In this document: piece after piece, positions 25,706 through 34,179 of the stretch
Layout of the letters: each line of letters begins with the position of its first letter
Numbering within the stretch: the first letter of the stretch is position 1
Source of the DNA: Mycolicibacterium monacense
GTDB taxonomy: Bacteria; Actinomycetota; Actinomycetes; Mycobacteriales; Mycobacteriaceae
Assembly (NCBI RefSeq): GCF_010731575.1
Contig: NZ_AP022617.1
Span: forward strand, 5,828,001 to 5,892,000
Direction of reading: 5' to 3'
DNA: 64,000 bases
The notes under the pieces: model-generated
Database searches by the model: none
Told to the model about the DNA's origin: nothing
The model's input: only the letters and a program-made list of their open reading frames with translations
Made by a program: the position numbers and the translations under genes

Positions 25706-26692
25706 ATGTCACTGAGCGTCGCCGTCACCGGTCCCACCGGGGACATCGGGATCTCGGTCATCGAGGCCCTCGAGGACCATCCCGACGTCGGAGAGATCAT
25801 CGGGATGGCCCGGCGCCCGTTCGACCCCGCGGGGCGGGGCTGGACCAAGACGACGTACCGGCGGGGCGACATCCTCGACCGCGAGGCGGTGGACGCGCTC
25901 GTCGCCGACGCGGACGTGGTGGTGCACCTGGCCTTCGTCATCATGGGTTCGCGAGAGGAGAGCGCCCGCGTCAACCTGGCCGGCACCCGCAACGTGTTCG
26001 AGGCGACGGTCGCCGCGTCGCGGCCGCGCCGACTCGTCTACACCTCGTCGGTCGCCGCGTACGGGTACCACTCCGACAACCCGGTGCCGATCACCGAGGA
26101 CGTGCCCGCGCGCGGTTCGGCCGAGCACTACTACTCCGAACAGAAGGCGGCATGCGAGGCCGCCCTCGCCGACGCCACCGAGGGGTCCGCACTCGAGGTG
26201 TACGTGCTGCGGCCGTGCATCGTGGTGGGTCCGAAGGCCCCGGCGCTCGCAGAGGTCATGCCGTGGAATCAACTGCCCGGCGCGGTGCGCCGGGTGACGC
26301 AGGCGCTGCCGTTGCTCAAGCCACCGTTCCCCGACCCGGGCACACCGCTGCAACTGGTGCACCACGACGACGTCGCGTCGGCCATCGTCCTCGCGGTCAC
26401 GACCACCTCCGCGCCGCCCGGGGCCTACAACATCGCCGGCGACGGGGTGCTGTCGATGTCCGATGTCGCCGAGGCGCTGGGCGCCCGGCCGGTGCGGGTG
26501 CCGAGGCTGGCGGCGGTGGCCACCTCGGAGGTCGTGGCGCGGCTGCCGTTCGTGCCGTCGCTGCTGGAGTGGTTGCACGCCGGCCGCACCTCCGTGGTGA
26601 TGGACACCGGAAAAGCCAGGGAGCAACTCGGATGGACACCGAGATACAGTGGCGCCGAGGCGCTTTCGTCGTTGGCGAAAGCCTTCCACTAG
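25706..26692 (+). CDS. NAD-dependent epimerase/extended SDR
   Basis: Rossmann-fold protein of 328 residues. The NAD loop is VTGPTGDIG, and catalytic Tyr and Lys are in HYYSEQKAACE, with Ser in YTSSVAAYG; the C-terminal part is the extended-SDR substrate domain. Reaction and substrate are unknown. It is divergent from WS/DGAT. Its TAG overlaps the stop of the facing small ORF at 26689. Confidence 0.87.
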   Translation: MSLSVAVTGPTGDIGISVIEALEDHPDVGEIIGMARRPFDPAGRGWTKTTYRRGDILDREAVDALVADADVVVHLAFVIMGSREESARVNLAGTRNVFEATVAASRPRRLVYTSSVAAYGYHSDNPVPITEDVPARGSAEHYYSEQKAACEAALADATEGSALEVYVLRPCIVVGPKAPALAEVMPWNQLPGAVRRVTQALPLLKPPFPDPGTPLQLVHHDDVASAIVLAVTTTSAPPGAYNIAGDGVLSMSDVAEALGARPVRVPRLAAVATSEVVARLPFVPSLLEWLHAGRTSVVMDTGKAREQLGWTPRYSGAEALSSLAKAFH

Positions 26693-26844
26693 TCGCCGGT
26701 GTCGGCGGGTCCGCTCGGGGTGGCGCCACCCTCGCTCGACCAGTCGACGCGGTCATCGGCGCCTTCGGCCGGGTCGCTGATGACGTCGTCCTTCGCGTTG
26801 TCGGGTCCCTTGTCGGACTGCGTGGTCTTCGGATCGTCGGTCAC
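26689..26844 (-). CDS. Small acidic disordered protein, 51 codons
   Basis: Unrecognised 51-residue ORF starting with GTG (VTDDPKTTQSDKGPDNAKDD) and ending TPSGPADTGD. It is rich in Asp, Gly, Pro and Ser, has one Trp, no Cys, and no hydrophobic segment, so it is probably disordered and cytoplasmic. Codon third positions are strongly GC, as in its neighbours. It lies 42 bases after the UBP zinc-finger gene on the same strand, and its stop overlaps the SDR stop (CTAG). No clear ribosome site. It is real only if conserved elsewhere. Confidence 0.5.
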   Translation of the reverse strand: MTDDPKTTQSDKGPDNAKDDVISDPAEGADDRVDWSSEGGATPSGPADTGD

Positions 26845-26886
26845 CGGGCCCGGGTACCCGGCCGGTGCGCGCGGGAAACGACCGGC

Positions 26887-27234
26887 TCACCGGGCGCGTA
26901 ACTGCGCCACCCAGTCCGGCGGCACCCGATCCCGCGGGCCCGGGGCCGGTTGATCGGCCGGGTGGCTCTGCGGATCGGCCAGCACCGGACCGTCGTAATA
27001 AGTGCCGGTCTCGTAGTTCCAGAACCAATCCTCGCCCGGTTCGAACGACCGGATGATCGGGTGACCCGTCTGGCTCCAGTGCGCCGACGCATGGCGTGCG
27101 AGGGAGTCGTCGCAACAACCGATGTGCCCGCACGCCGCACAGCGGCGCAGGTGTACCCACCATCCGTCGTTGGCCTCACACTCGACGCACCCGCTTCCGC
27201 TCGGCGGTGCGGCGGGGTCGATCGCATCGGTCAT
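26887..27234 (-). CDS. UBP-type zinc-finger protein
   Basis: A 115-residue protein that is mostly one zf-UBP domain (about 14-90). Cys and His ligands are visible in CVECEANDGWWVHLRRC, CAACGHIGCC and ARHASAHWSQTGHPIIRSF. In eukaryotes this fold reads ubiquitin C-termini; in actinobacteria its role is unknown. The tail is Pro-rich. The promoter region faces the first SRPBCC gene, 36 bases away. Confidence 0.85.
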   Translation of the reverse strand: MTDAIDPAAPPSGSGCVECEANDGWWVHLRRCAACGHIGCCDDSLARHASAHWSQTGHPIIRSFEPGEDWFWNYETGTYYDGPVLADPQSHPADQPAPGPRDRVPPDWVAQLRAR

Positions 27235-27270
27235 ACCCGGCGAGCCTACGCGCGGCGTAGGGTCGTCGCT

Positions 27271-27717
27271 GTGGCCATTCGTGAATCCCGCGAGGTCGTG
27301 ATCGAGGCCCCGGTAGACGAAATCCTGCTCGTGATGCTGGATCTCGAGGCGCTGCCCGAGTGGTCGCCGGCGCACCGGAGTTCGGTGGTGCTCGACCGTG
27401 ACGAGCACGGCAGGCCGACACGCAGCCGCGCCACGGTGACCACGGTCGGCATCACCGACGTCCAGGAGATCGCGCTCAGCTACTACGACGACGGTTACGG
27501 CTGGACGCTGCTGAGCTCCACCTATCAGCGCTCCCAGGACGCCCGCTACCGGCTCATCCCCGAAGGCGACCGGACCCGGGTGCGCTTCGAGGTGACCGTC
27601 GACCCGATCATGCCGCTGCCGGGCTTTCTGTCCCGGCGCGCCGCGAAGGGTGTCATCGACACCGCCACGCACGGACTGCGCAAACGGGTGCTCGAGGTGC
27701 GCAAGCGCGCCAAGTGA
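27271..27717 (+). CDS. SRPBCC (START-like) protein, copy 1
   Basis: A 148-residue polyketide-cyclase/START-like protein (Rv0854 type). Family marks: ESREVVIEAPVDEILLVMLDLEALPEWSP split over strand one and helix two, and the C-terminal long helix with THGLRKRVLEV. The fold forms a hydrophobic cavity for lipids or polyketides; the ligand is unknown. TAGGGT lies seven bases before the GTG, so it is leaderless. First of four tandem paralogues. Confidence 0.88.
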   Translation: MAIRESREVVIEAPVDEILLVMLDLEALPEWSPAHRSSVVLDRDEHGRPTRSRATVTTVGITDVQEIALSYYDDGYGWTLLSSTYQRSQDARYRLIPEGDRTRVRFEVTVDPIMPLPGFLSRRAAKGVIDTATHGLRKRVLEVRKRAK

Positions 27718-27752
27718 TCCCGCGGCGCCGACTCGGTCGCTAAGGTCAGCGC

Positions 27753-28199
27753 ATGGCAGTCAGCGATTCGCGCGAAGTGGTCATCGAAGCAACCCCGGCC
27801 CAGATCCTCGACGTCATCGCCGACGTCGAAGCCACCCCCTCCTGGTCGCCGCAGTACCAGAGCGCTGAGATCCTCGACACCTATGCCGACGGCAGGCCGC
27901 GCCAGGTCAAGATGAAGGTCAAATCCGCAGGCATCACCGACGAGGAGGTGATCGAGTACACCTGGACCGACAGCAAGGTCAGCTGGACGTTGGTCAGCGC
28001 CGGCCAGCTGAAGGCGCAGGACGCGTCGTACACCCTGACCCCGGACGGCGAGAAGACCAAGGTCCGTTTCGACATCAAGGTCGACCTGTCGGTGCCGCTG
28101 CCCGGGTTCGTCCTCAAGCGGGCGATGAAGGGTGCGATGGAGACTGCGACCGACGGCTTGCGGAAACAGGTTTTGAAGGTCGCCAAGGGTGGCAACTAG
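27753..28199 (+). CDS. SRPBCC (START-like) protein, copy 2
   Basis: A 148-residue paralogue of copies 1, 3 and 4 (Rv0856 type), with SREVVIEATPAQILDVIADV and the terminal TDGLRKQVLKV helix. TAAGGT (27741-27746) lies six bases before the ATG, giving a leaderless message of its own. Copy 3 starts six bases after its stop and is probably co-transcribed. Confidence 0.88.
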   Translation: MAVSDSREVVIEATPAQILDVIADVEATPSWSPQYQSAEILDTYADGRPRQVKMKVKSAGITDEEVIEYTWTDSKVSWTLVSAGQLKAQDASYTLTPDGEKTKVRFDIKVDLSVPLPGFVLKRAMKGAMETATDGLRKQVLKVAKGGN

Positions 28200-28205
28200 C
28201 CCTCC

Positions 28206-28646
28206 ATGGCCATCACCGAATCGCGCGAAGTAGTCATCGAAGCCAGCCCCGACGACATCATGGAAGTCCTGTACGACCTCGAGTCGCTGACGGAGTGGTC
28301 GTCGGCGCACCAGAAGGTGGAGATCCTCGAACGCGACGACGAGGGCCGCCCCAAACGCTCCAGGCAGGTCGTCAAGATCGTCGGGATCAGCGACGAGCAG
28401 GTGCTCGACTACACCGTTCACGACGACGGGGTGAGCTGGACCCTGGTGAGCTCGAAACAACAACGCGCACAGGATGGTCGGTACTTCCTGACACCGGACG
28501 GTGACCGCACGAAGGTGCGGTTCGAGCTCACCGTCGACCCGACGGTGCCGCTGCCGGGATTCGTCGTCAAGAAGGGTGCCAAAGGCCTGATGGAGACGGC
28601 CACCGACGGCCTGCGCAAGCGGGTGCTGAAGGTCAAGGGCGGCTGA
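28206..28646 (+). CDS. SRPBCC (START-like) protein, copy 3
   Basis: A 146-residue paralogue (Rv0857 type) and the closest to copy 2: ESREVVIEASPDDIMEVLYD and TVPLPGFVVKKGAKGLMETA match it strongly. No promoter of its own is evident, since the gap to copy 2 is six bases. Its substrate is unknown. Confidence 0.88.
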   Translation: MAITESREVVIEASPDDIMEVLYDLESLTEWSSAHQKVEILERDDEGRPKRSRQVVKIVGISDEQVLDYTVHDDGVSWTLVSSKQQRAQDGRYFLTPDGDRTKVRFELTVDPTVPLPGFVVKKGAKGLMETATDGLRKRVLKVKGG

Positions 28647-28705
28647 GCTCCGCGACTTCGGCTGAACCCGCCGCCAGTGCCGAACAGGTCACTACATTTG
28701 GTCTC

Positions 28706-29149
28706 ATGGCCGTTCGCGCGTCACGTGAAGTGGTCTTCGATGCGTCACCGGAGGCCATCCTCGACGTGCTCGCCGACATCGAGGCGCTGCCGGCGTGGTC
28801 CTCGGTGTACAGGAAGGTCACCGTGCTCGACCGCCACCCCGACGGCAGGCCGCGCCGGGTCAAGGCCACGCTGCGGCTGATGGGCATCACCGACAACGAG
28901 ATCCTCGAGTACCACTGGGGCAGGCACTGGGTGGTGTGGGACGCCGAGGACACCTTCCAGCAGCGCGGACAGCACGTCGAGTACAACCTGACCCCGGAGG
29001 GCGACCGGACCCGCGTGCGGTTCGACATCATCGTCGACCCGTCCGCGCCGATCCCGCAGTTCCTCGTCAAACGGGCGAAGAAGATCGTGCTGCACTCGGC
29101 GACGGAGGGTCTGCGGGCGCGCGTCATGGCCAAGACCCACGCCGAGTGA
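28706..29149 (+). CDS. SRPBCC (START-like) protein, copy 4
   Basis: A 147-residue paralogue, the most diverged of the four (WGRHWVVWDAEDTFQQRGQ in the middle, PIPQFLVKRAKKIVLHSA at the end). TACATT (28693-28698) lies seven bases before the ATG, so it has a separate leaderless promoter. It is convergent with dapC, three bases between stops. Confidence 0.87.
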   Translation: MAVRASREVVFDASPEAILDVLADIEALPAWSSVYRKVTVLDRHPDGRPRRVKATLRLMGITDNEILEYHWGRHWVVWDAEDTFQQRGQHVEYNLTPEGDRTRVRFDIIVDPSAPIPQFLVKRAKKIVLHSATEGLRARVMAKTHAE

Positions 29150-29152
29150 GCG

Positions 29153-30322
29153 CTACCGGCGCAGCACCTGCAACCGTCTGATCGCTTCGTCCAGGGTGTC
29201 GTCGCGCTTGCAGAAGGCGAAACGCACCAGGTGATTCCACCGGTCGGTGTGCGGTGAGTGCGGGTCGCAGAACGCCGACATGGGGATCGCCGCGACACCC
29301 GCGCGCTCGGGGAGGTCCGCGCAGAAGGTCGTGCTGTCGTCGTAGCCCAGCGGCCGCGGGTCGGCGCACAGGAAGTAGGTGCCCGCGCTGTCGTGCACCG
29401 CGAAACCCAACTCGGCCAGCGCCGAACCGAGCCGGTCACGCTTGTTCTGGAAGGAGTCGCGCAGCGCGGCCACCCAGGCGTCCTCGTGATCGAGGGCGTG
29501 GGCCACCGCCGGCTGGAACGGCGCGCCCCCGACATAGGTGAGGTACTGTTTGGCCGCGCGCACGCCGGCTATGAGATCCGCCGCGCCGCAGGCCCATCCG
29601 ATTTTCCAGCCGGTGACGTTGAACATCTTGGCCGCACTCGAGATGGTGACGGTCCGCCCGGACATCCCCGGATAGGCGGCCAGCGGGCGGTGTTCGTATC
29701 CGTCGAACACCAGGTGTTCGTAGACCTCGTCGGTGATGACCAGCAGGTCGTGTTCGACGGCCAGTTCGGTGATCGCGGTGAGTTCCTCGTCGGAGGCCAC
29801 CATGCCGGTCGGGTTGTGCGGGCTGTTGACGATCAGCGCGCTGGTGCGCGGAGTGATCGCCCCGCGCAGACCGTCGACGTCGATCGCGAAGCCGCGGCCG
29901 TGCTCGACCATCGGCACCGCGACGCGGTGACAGCCCGCCATCGCGAGCACCGGGGAGTAGGAGTCGTAGAACGGTTCGACGAGCAGCACCTCGGACCCCG
30001 GTTCGACGAGACCGAGTACCGCCGCGGCGATGGCCTCGGTGGCGCCGTTGGTCACCAGCACCTCGGTGTCGGGGTCGTAGTCGACGCCGTGGACCCGTTT
30101 ACGTTGCGCGGCAATGGCTTCCCGCAGCGGCGCGATGCCCAGGCCGGGCGGGTACTGGTTCACGCCGTCGGCGATCGCCTGCCGGGCTACCTCGAGCATC
30201 GACGCCGGACCGTCCTCGTCGGGGAATCCCTGTCCGAGGTTCACCGCGCCGATCCGCGCGGCGAGCGCCGACATCTCGGCGAACACCGTCACCGCGTACG
30301 GCCGCAGTCTGGACACCGTCAT
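29153..30322 (-). CDS. dapC: N-succinyldiaminopimelate aminotransferase DapC
   Basis: PLP-dependent class I/II aminotransferase of 389 residues in lysine and diaminopimelate synthesis, making L,L-diaminopimelate precursors for peptidoglycan. The PLP lysine is Lys232 in SSAAKMFNVTGWKIGW; other marks are NGATEAIAAAVLG, NSPHNPTG and DEVYEHLVFDG. Matches Rv0858c in position and length. A -10 (TAGGCT, 30329-30334) lies six bases before the ATG and includes the stop codon of the TetR gene upstream, so dapC can be transcribed leaderlessly and independently. Confidence 0.92.
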   Translation of the reverse strand: MTVSRLRPYAVTVFAEMSALAARIGAVNLGQGFPDEDGPASMLEVARQAIADGVNQYPPGLGIAPLREAIAAQRKRVHGVDYDPDTEVLVTNGATEAIAAAVLGLVEPGSEVLLVEPFYDSYSPVLAMAGCHRVAVPMVEHGRGFAIDVDGLRGAITPRTSALIVNSPHNPTGMVASDEELTAITELAVEHDLLVITDEVYEHLVFDGYEHRPLAAYPGMSGRTVTISSAAKMFNVTGWKIGWACGAADLIAGVRAAKQYLTYVGGAPFQPAVAHALDHEDAWVAALRDSFQNKRDRLGSALAELGFAVHDSAGTYFLCADPRPLGYDDSTTFCADLPERAGVAAIPMSAFCDPHSPHTDRWNHLVRFAFCKRDDTLDEAIRRLQVLRR

Positions 30323-30331
30323 GGTCCGAGC

Positions 30332-30931
30332 CTAGGGCAGGTTCGGCGCCGGTTGCGGCAGGGGATGGGCGCCCTCGGGTCGCAACCCGTCGAAGATGAT
30401 CGCGAGGTAGCGCTGCCACAGCAACGGGGTTGGCGCAGCGAGGTTCTCGACGACGTGGATAGGTGCGCACATCAACAGGAACACGTCGGTCTCGGTGATG
30501 TCCGAGCGGATGGCGCCGGCGTCGCGAGCCCGTCCGACCAGCGTTTCGAGCGCGGCGTGCAGCTCGTCACGGACCTCGATGACCCGCGGATCGTCGTCAC
30601 TGGCCGACTGCAGGAACGTCAGGTCGCGCTGTTGACGCTGGTCGGCGGCGACGGTGAGGAACTCCAGGAGCGCCGCACCCGGGTCGGCCGCGTCGGCCAG
30701 ACCGCGGGCCGCCGCGGCGAGTGCCGCGATGTGCGCGCTGACGATGGACGCGATCAGGTCTTCCTTCGTGGCGAAGTGGCGGAACACCGTGCCCTTCGCG
30801 ATGCCGGCACGCCGGGCGATGTCGGCGACCGAGGCGTCCAGGCCGCGCTCGGCGAATTCCTCCTCGGCCGCCGCGAGAAGCAGCTCGCGGTTGCGGGCCG
30901 CGTCGGCGCGCAGCGGGCGAGCGGTGGTCAC
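30332..30931 (-). CDS. TetR-family repressor of the SDR/OYE unit
   Basis: Repressor of 199 residues with a clear helix-turn-helix (about 10-58; ASVADIARRAGIAKGTVFRHF) and a TetR_C-like ligand domain. TAGCCT (30938-30943) lies six bases before the GTG start, so its message is leaderless. Two identical-arm operators (30950-30963, 30991-31004) fill the gap to the divergent SDR gene; the first covers its own promoter. It ends nine bases before dapC. Confidence 0.9.
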   Translation of the reverse strand: MTTARPLRADAARNRELLLAAAEEEFAERGLDASVADIARRAGIAKGTVFRHFATKEDLIASIVSAHIAALAAAARGLADAADPGAALLEFLTVAADQRQQRDLTFLQSASDDDPRVIEVRDELHAALETLVGRARDAGAIRSDITETDVFLLMCAPIHVVENLAAPTPLLWQRYLAIIFDGLRPEGAHPLPQPAPNLP

Positions 30932-30949
30932 GACCCGAGGCTACCAAGT

Positions 30950-31004
30950 TGACCGGTCGGTCATCTTGTGGCAACCTTCGAAGAGCAAGGTGACCACAGG
31001 GTCA
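30950..31004. promoter_or_regulatory. Twin TGACC-N4-GGTCA operators
   Basis: Two 14-bp sites with identical arms: TGACCGGTCGGTCA (30950-30963) and TGACCACAGGGTCA (30991-31004), 41 bp apart. They lie between divergent TetR and SDR genes; the first is just upstream of the TetR -10, the second 35 bases before the SDR ATG. This is the layout expected for autoregulation plus repression of the neighbour. Confidence 0.7.
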
Positions 31005-31038
31005 TTTTCTTTGAGGCGTGAAAACGATTGGGAGACAC

Positions 31039-31752
31039 ATGGAACTGCATGGCGCCACCGCCGTGGTCACCGGCGCGAATCGCGGTATCGGTCATCACTT
31101 CGCCGCCCAGCTGCTCCAGCGAGGTGCCAAGGTCTACGCGACCGCACGGCGCCCCGAACTCGTCGACGTGGCCGGCGCCGAGGTGCTTCGGCTCGACATC
31201 ACCGACCAGGCGTCGGTCGAAGAGGTCGCCGAACGAGCCGGCGATGTCGACCTGCTGATCAACAATGCCGCCGACACCGCGGGCGGGAACCTGGTCACCG
31301 GGGATCTGCGTGCGATCCGTTCGACGATGGACTCGAACTACTACGGCACGCTGGCGATGATCCGGGCGTTCGCACCGATCCTCGCCCGTAACGGCGGCGG
31401 CGCCATCCTCAACGTGCTGTCTGCCGCGGCGTGGAACACCGTGGCGGGCAACACCGCGTATGCCGCGGCGAAGTCGGCGCAATGGGGTCTGACCAACGGC
31501 GTCCGCATCGAACTCGCCGGCCAGGGAACACTCGTCGCCGCTCTGGTGCCCGGACTCGTCGGCACCCGGACACTGCTCGATTTCGCCGAACGCAACGGGA
31601 TCCGGCTTCCCGAAGACATCGTGCTCGACCCCGCCGAACTGGTCCGCCTGGCGCTCGACGGGCTGGAAGACGGCGACGTCGAGATCCTGGACCCGCTGGC
31701 GGTCGAGGCGAAGGCCTCGCTGGCCGGCCCGCCGCGCGCGTTCACCCTGTGA
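31039..31752 (+). CDS. Short-chain dehydrogenase/reductase
   Basis: Classical SDR of 237 residues. NAD(P) loop TGANRGIG (about 10-17), NNAA motif in LLINNAADTAGG, catalytic Ser in NVLSAAAWN and Tyr/Lys in YAAAKSAQWG. TARRPE after strand two suggests NADP preference. Substrate unknown. GGGAG lies five bases before the ATG. It probably shares a transcript with the OYE gene 37 bases downstream and is controlled by the divergent TetR. Confidence 0.9.
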   Translation: MELHGATAVVTGANRGIGHHFAAQLLQRGAKVYATARRPELVDVAGAEVLRLDITDQASVEEVAERAGDVDLLINNAADTAGGNLVTGDLRAIRSTMDSNYYGTLAMIRAFAPILARNGGGAILNVLSAAAWNTVAGNTAYAAAKSAQWGLTNGVRIELAGQGTLVAALVPGLVGTRTLLDFAERNGIRLPEDIVLDPAELVRLALDGLEDGDVEILDPLAVEAKASLAGPPRAFTL

Positions 31753-31789
31753 GGGAATGAATCCGGGGCGTACGGCGTCGTGACCCCAC

Positions 31790-32896
31790 GTGGCTTTCAC
31801 ATTCGATGACGACGCGACCCTGCTGACCCCGCTGCAGGTGGGCGAGGCGTTCGCGCCCAACCGCGTCTTCATGGCGCCGCTGACCAGATCCCGCGCGCAG
31901 GCCGACGGCACGCCGTCCTACCTCGCCGCGCAGTACTACGCGCAACGGGCGTCGGCCGGCATCGTCATCACCGAGGCCACCGCGGTGTCGCAGAGCGCCA
32001 ACGGCGCCTATCTGAACACCCCCGGCATCTACACCGACCGCCACCAGGAGAAGTGGGCGCGGATCGCGTCGGCCGTGCACGCCGAGGGTGGCCGCATCTT
32101 CATGCAGTTGTGGCACGTCGGCCGGATGGGTCACCCCGACATCAGCGGCGTGCATCCCGTCGCGCCGTCGGCGGTGGCCGCGGACCTGACCGCGCACACG
32201 CCCGGCGGAAAGAAGCCGCTGGTGGTGCCGCGGGCGCTCGAGGTCGAGGACATCCCGCGGATCGTCGCGGACTTCCGGACCGCCGCACGCCGAGCCGTCG
32301 ACGCCGGGATGGACGGCGTGGAGATCCACGGGGCCAACGGCTACCTGCTGCACCAGTTCGCCTCCGACGTGGTCAACCGCCGCACCGACGCGTACGGCGG
32401 ATCGGCCGACAACCGGGCGCGGCTGACCGCCGAAGTGGTCGAGGCCGTGGCCGACGAGATCGGCGCCGGCCGCGTCGGGCTGCGCATCTCACCCGGGAAC
32501 GGCGCCGGTGACGTGCGGGAGGACGAGCCGATCGCGGTCTACGAGGCATTGCTCGACCGCATCGCGCCGCTGGGCATCGCCTACCTGCATGTGCTGATCG
32601 ACCCGACGCACACGACGTTCGGGGTGATCCGGGCGCTGTGGCCGGGAGTGCTCGTGCTCAACACCGGCCGCGAGACCGACACCGACTTCTGCCAGTTGGA
32701 GAGCTTCGCGCAGTGGGGTGCGGTCAGCGCGGTCGCCGTCGGGCGGGCGTTCCTGGCGAATCCGGATCTGATCGAGCGCCTCGTCGTCGGCGCCGAACTG
32801 AACGAACCCGACGTCGCGACCTTCTATTCGCCCGGGCCGGTCGGCTATATCGACTACCCGACGCTGGCCGAGTTGGAGACCCGAGAGTCCGCCTGA
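31790..32896 (+). CDS. Old yellow enzyme-type alkene reductase
   Basis: FMN oxidoreductase of 368 residues. Motifs: MAPLTRSRA at strand one, QLWHVGRMGHP, and the substrate/FMN signature HGANGYLLHQFASDVVNRRTD cut by a turn. It reduces activated C=C bonds with NAD(P)H. With the SDR upstream it could form a small detoxification unit for unsaturated carbonyls induced through the TetR; this is inference from context. GTG start at 31790. Confidence 0.92.
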   Translation: MAFTFDDDATLLTPLQVGEAFAPNRVFMAPLTRSRAQADGTPSYLAAQYYAQRASAGIVITEATAVSQSANGAYLNTPGIYTDRHQEKWARIASAVHAEGGRIFMQLWHVGRMGHPDISGVHPVAPSAVAADLTAHTPGGKKPLVVPRALEVEDIPRIVADFRTAARRAVDAGMDGVEIHGANGYLLHQFASDVVNRRTDAYGGSADNRARLTAEVVEAVADEIGAGRVGLRISPGNGAGDVREDEPIAVYEALLDRIAPLGIAYLHVLIDPTHTTFGVIRALWPGVLVLNTGRETDTDFCQLESFAQWGAVSAVAVGRAFLANPDLIERLVVGAELNEPDVATFYSPGPVGYIDYPTLAELETRESA

Positions 32897-32924
32897 GCGC
32901 CGTCGCCGAGAGGGGTGACCGGCC

Positions 32925-32954
32925 AACCAACAGGTTGGTTTGGACTGTTACGCT
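32925..32954 (+). promoter_or_regulatory. fadA leaderless promoter with palindrome
   Basis: AACCAACAGGTTGGTT (32925-32940) is a perfect inverted repeat around a central AG. TACGCT (32949-32954) is the -10, six bases before the fadA ATG. The palindrome sits in the -35/spacer zone, a repressor position. Confidence 0.6.
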
Positions 32955-32960
32955 CCGGCT

Positions 32961-34172
32961 ATGTCTGAAGAAGCCTTCATCTACGAGGCGATCCGCACGC
33001 CTCGCGGCAAGCAACGCAACGGTTCGCTGCACGAGGTCAAACCGCTGAACCTCGTCACCGGCCTGATCGACGAACTGCGCAACCGTTTTCCCGACCTGGA
33101 CGAGACGCTGATCAGCGACGTCGTCCTGGGCGTCGTGTCGCCGGTCGGCGATCAGGGCGGCGACATCGCCCGCACCGCGGTGCTGGCCGCCGGACTGCCC
33201 GACACCACCGGCGGTGTGCAGCTCAACCGCTTCTGCGCCTCGGGGCTCGAGGCCGTCAACATCGCCGCACAGAAGGTGCGCTCCGGCTGGGACGACCTGG
33301 TGCTCGCCGGTGGCGTCGAGTCGATGAGCCGCGTGCCGATGGGTTCTGACGGCGGCGCCTGGGCCGCGGACCCGGAGACCAACTACCGCATCGGCTTCGT
33401 GCCGCAGGGCATCGGGGCCGACCTGATCGCCACGATCGAGGGCTTCTCCCGTGAGGACGTCGACGCCTATGCCGCGCGTTCGCAGGAGCGCGCCGCCGCG
33501 GCATGGTCGGGCGGCTACTTCGCCAAGTCGGTCGTGCCGGTGCGCGACCAGAACGGCCTGGTCATCCTCGACCACGACGAGCACATGCGTCCCGGCTCGA
33601 CCGTGGAGAGCCTCGGCAAGCTCAAGACCGCGTTCGACGGCGTCGGCGCGATGGGCGGCTTCGACGACGTGGCGCTGCAGAAGTACCACTACGTCGAGAA
33701 GATCAACCACGTCCACACCGGCGGCAACAGCTCGGGCATCGTCGACGGCGCCGCCTTGGTGCTCGTCGGCTCTGAAAGTGCAGGGAAGGCTCAGAATCTG
33801 ACCCCGCGCGCCCGCATCGTCGCGACCGCCACCAGCGGCGCCGATCCGGTCATCATGCTCACCGGCCCGACGCCGGCGACGAAGAAGGTGCTCGACCGCG
33901 CCGGTCTGACCGTCGACGACATCGACCTGTTCGAGCTGAACGAGGCGTTCGCCTCGGTGGTGCTGAAGTTCCAGAAGGACCTCAACATCCCCGACGAGAA
34001 ACTGAACGTCAACGGCGGTGCGATCGCGTTCGGCCACCCGCTGGGTGCCACCGGCGCGATGATCACCGGAACCATGGTCGACGAGCTCGAGCGCCGGGGT
34101 GCCCGGCGCGCGCTGATCACGCTGTGCGTGGGCGGCGGCATGGGCGTGGCCACCATCATCGAGCGAGTCTGA
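32961..34172 (+). CDS. fadA: 3-ketoacyl-CoA thiolase FadA
   Basis: Thiolase of 403 residues (Rv0859 length), the last step of beta-oxidation and beta subunit of the trifunctional enzyme with FadB. The nucleophile is Cys92 (NRFCASG); the C-terminal pair is His in [11 protein letters not shown] and Cys in LCVGGGMG. Leaderless promoter with a palindrome at 32925. fadB starts seven bases after its stop; in M. tuberculosis the two proteins form an alpha2beta2 complex. Confidence 0.95.
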   Translation: MSEEAFIYEAIRTPRGKQRNGSLHEVKPLNLVTGLIDELRNRFPDLDETLISDVVLGVVSPVGDQGGDIARTAVLAAGLPDTTGGVQLNRFCASGLEAVNIAAQKVRSGWDDLVLAGGVESMSRVPMGSDGGAWAADPETNYRIGFVPQGIGADLIATIEGFSREDVDAYAARSQERAAAAWSGGYFAKSVVPVRDQNGLVILDHDEHMRPGSTVESLGKLKTAFDGVGAMGGFDDVALQKYHYVEKINHVHTGGNSSGIVDGAALVLVGSESAGKAQNLTPRARIVATATSGADPVIMLTGPTPATKKVLDRAGLTVDDIDLFELNEAFASVVLKFQKDLNIPDEKLNVNGGAIAFGHPLGATGAMITGTMVDELERRGARRALITLCVGGGMGVATIIERV

Positions 34173-34179
34173 GGAAGAA

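Noticed and set aside
24292..26901. Plus-strand open frame of 869 codons
   Set aside because: It is antisense to the WS/DGAT gene and out of frame with the SDR; composition is Arg/Gly/His-rich and typical of GC-driven shadows.
32925..32940. KstR site at fadA
   Set aside because: The core AAC-N2-GTT is present, but the flanking T and A of the KstR consensus are reversed here.
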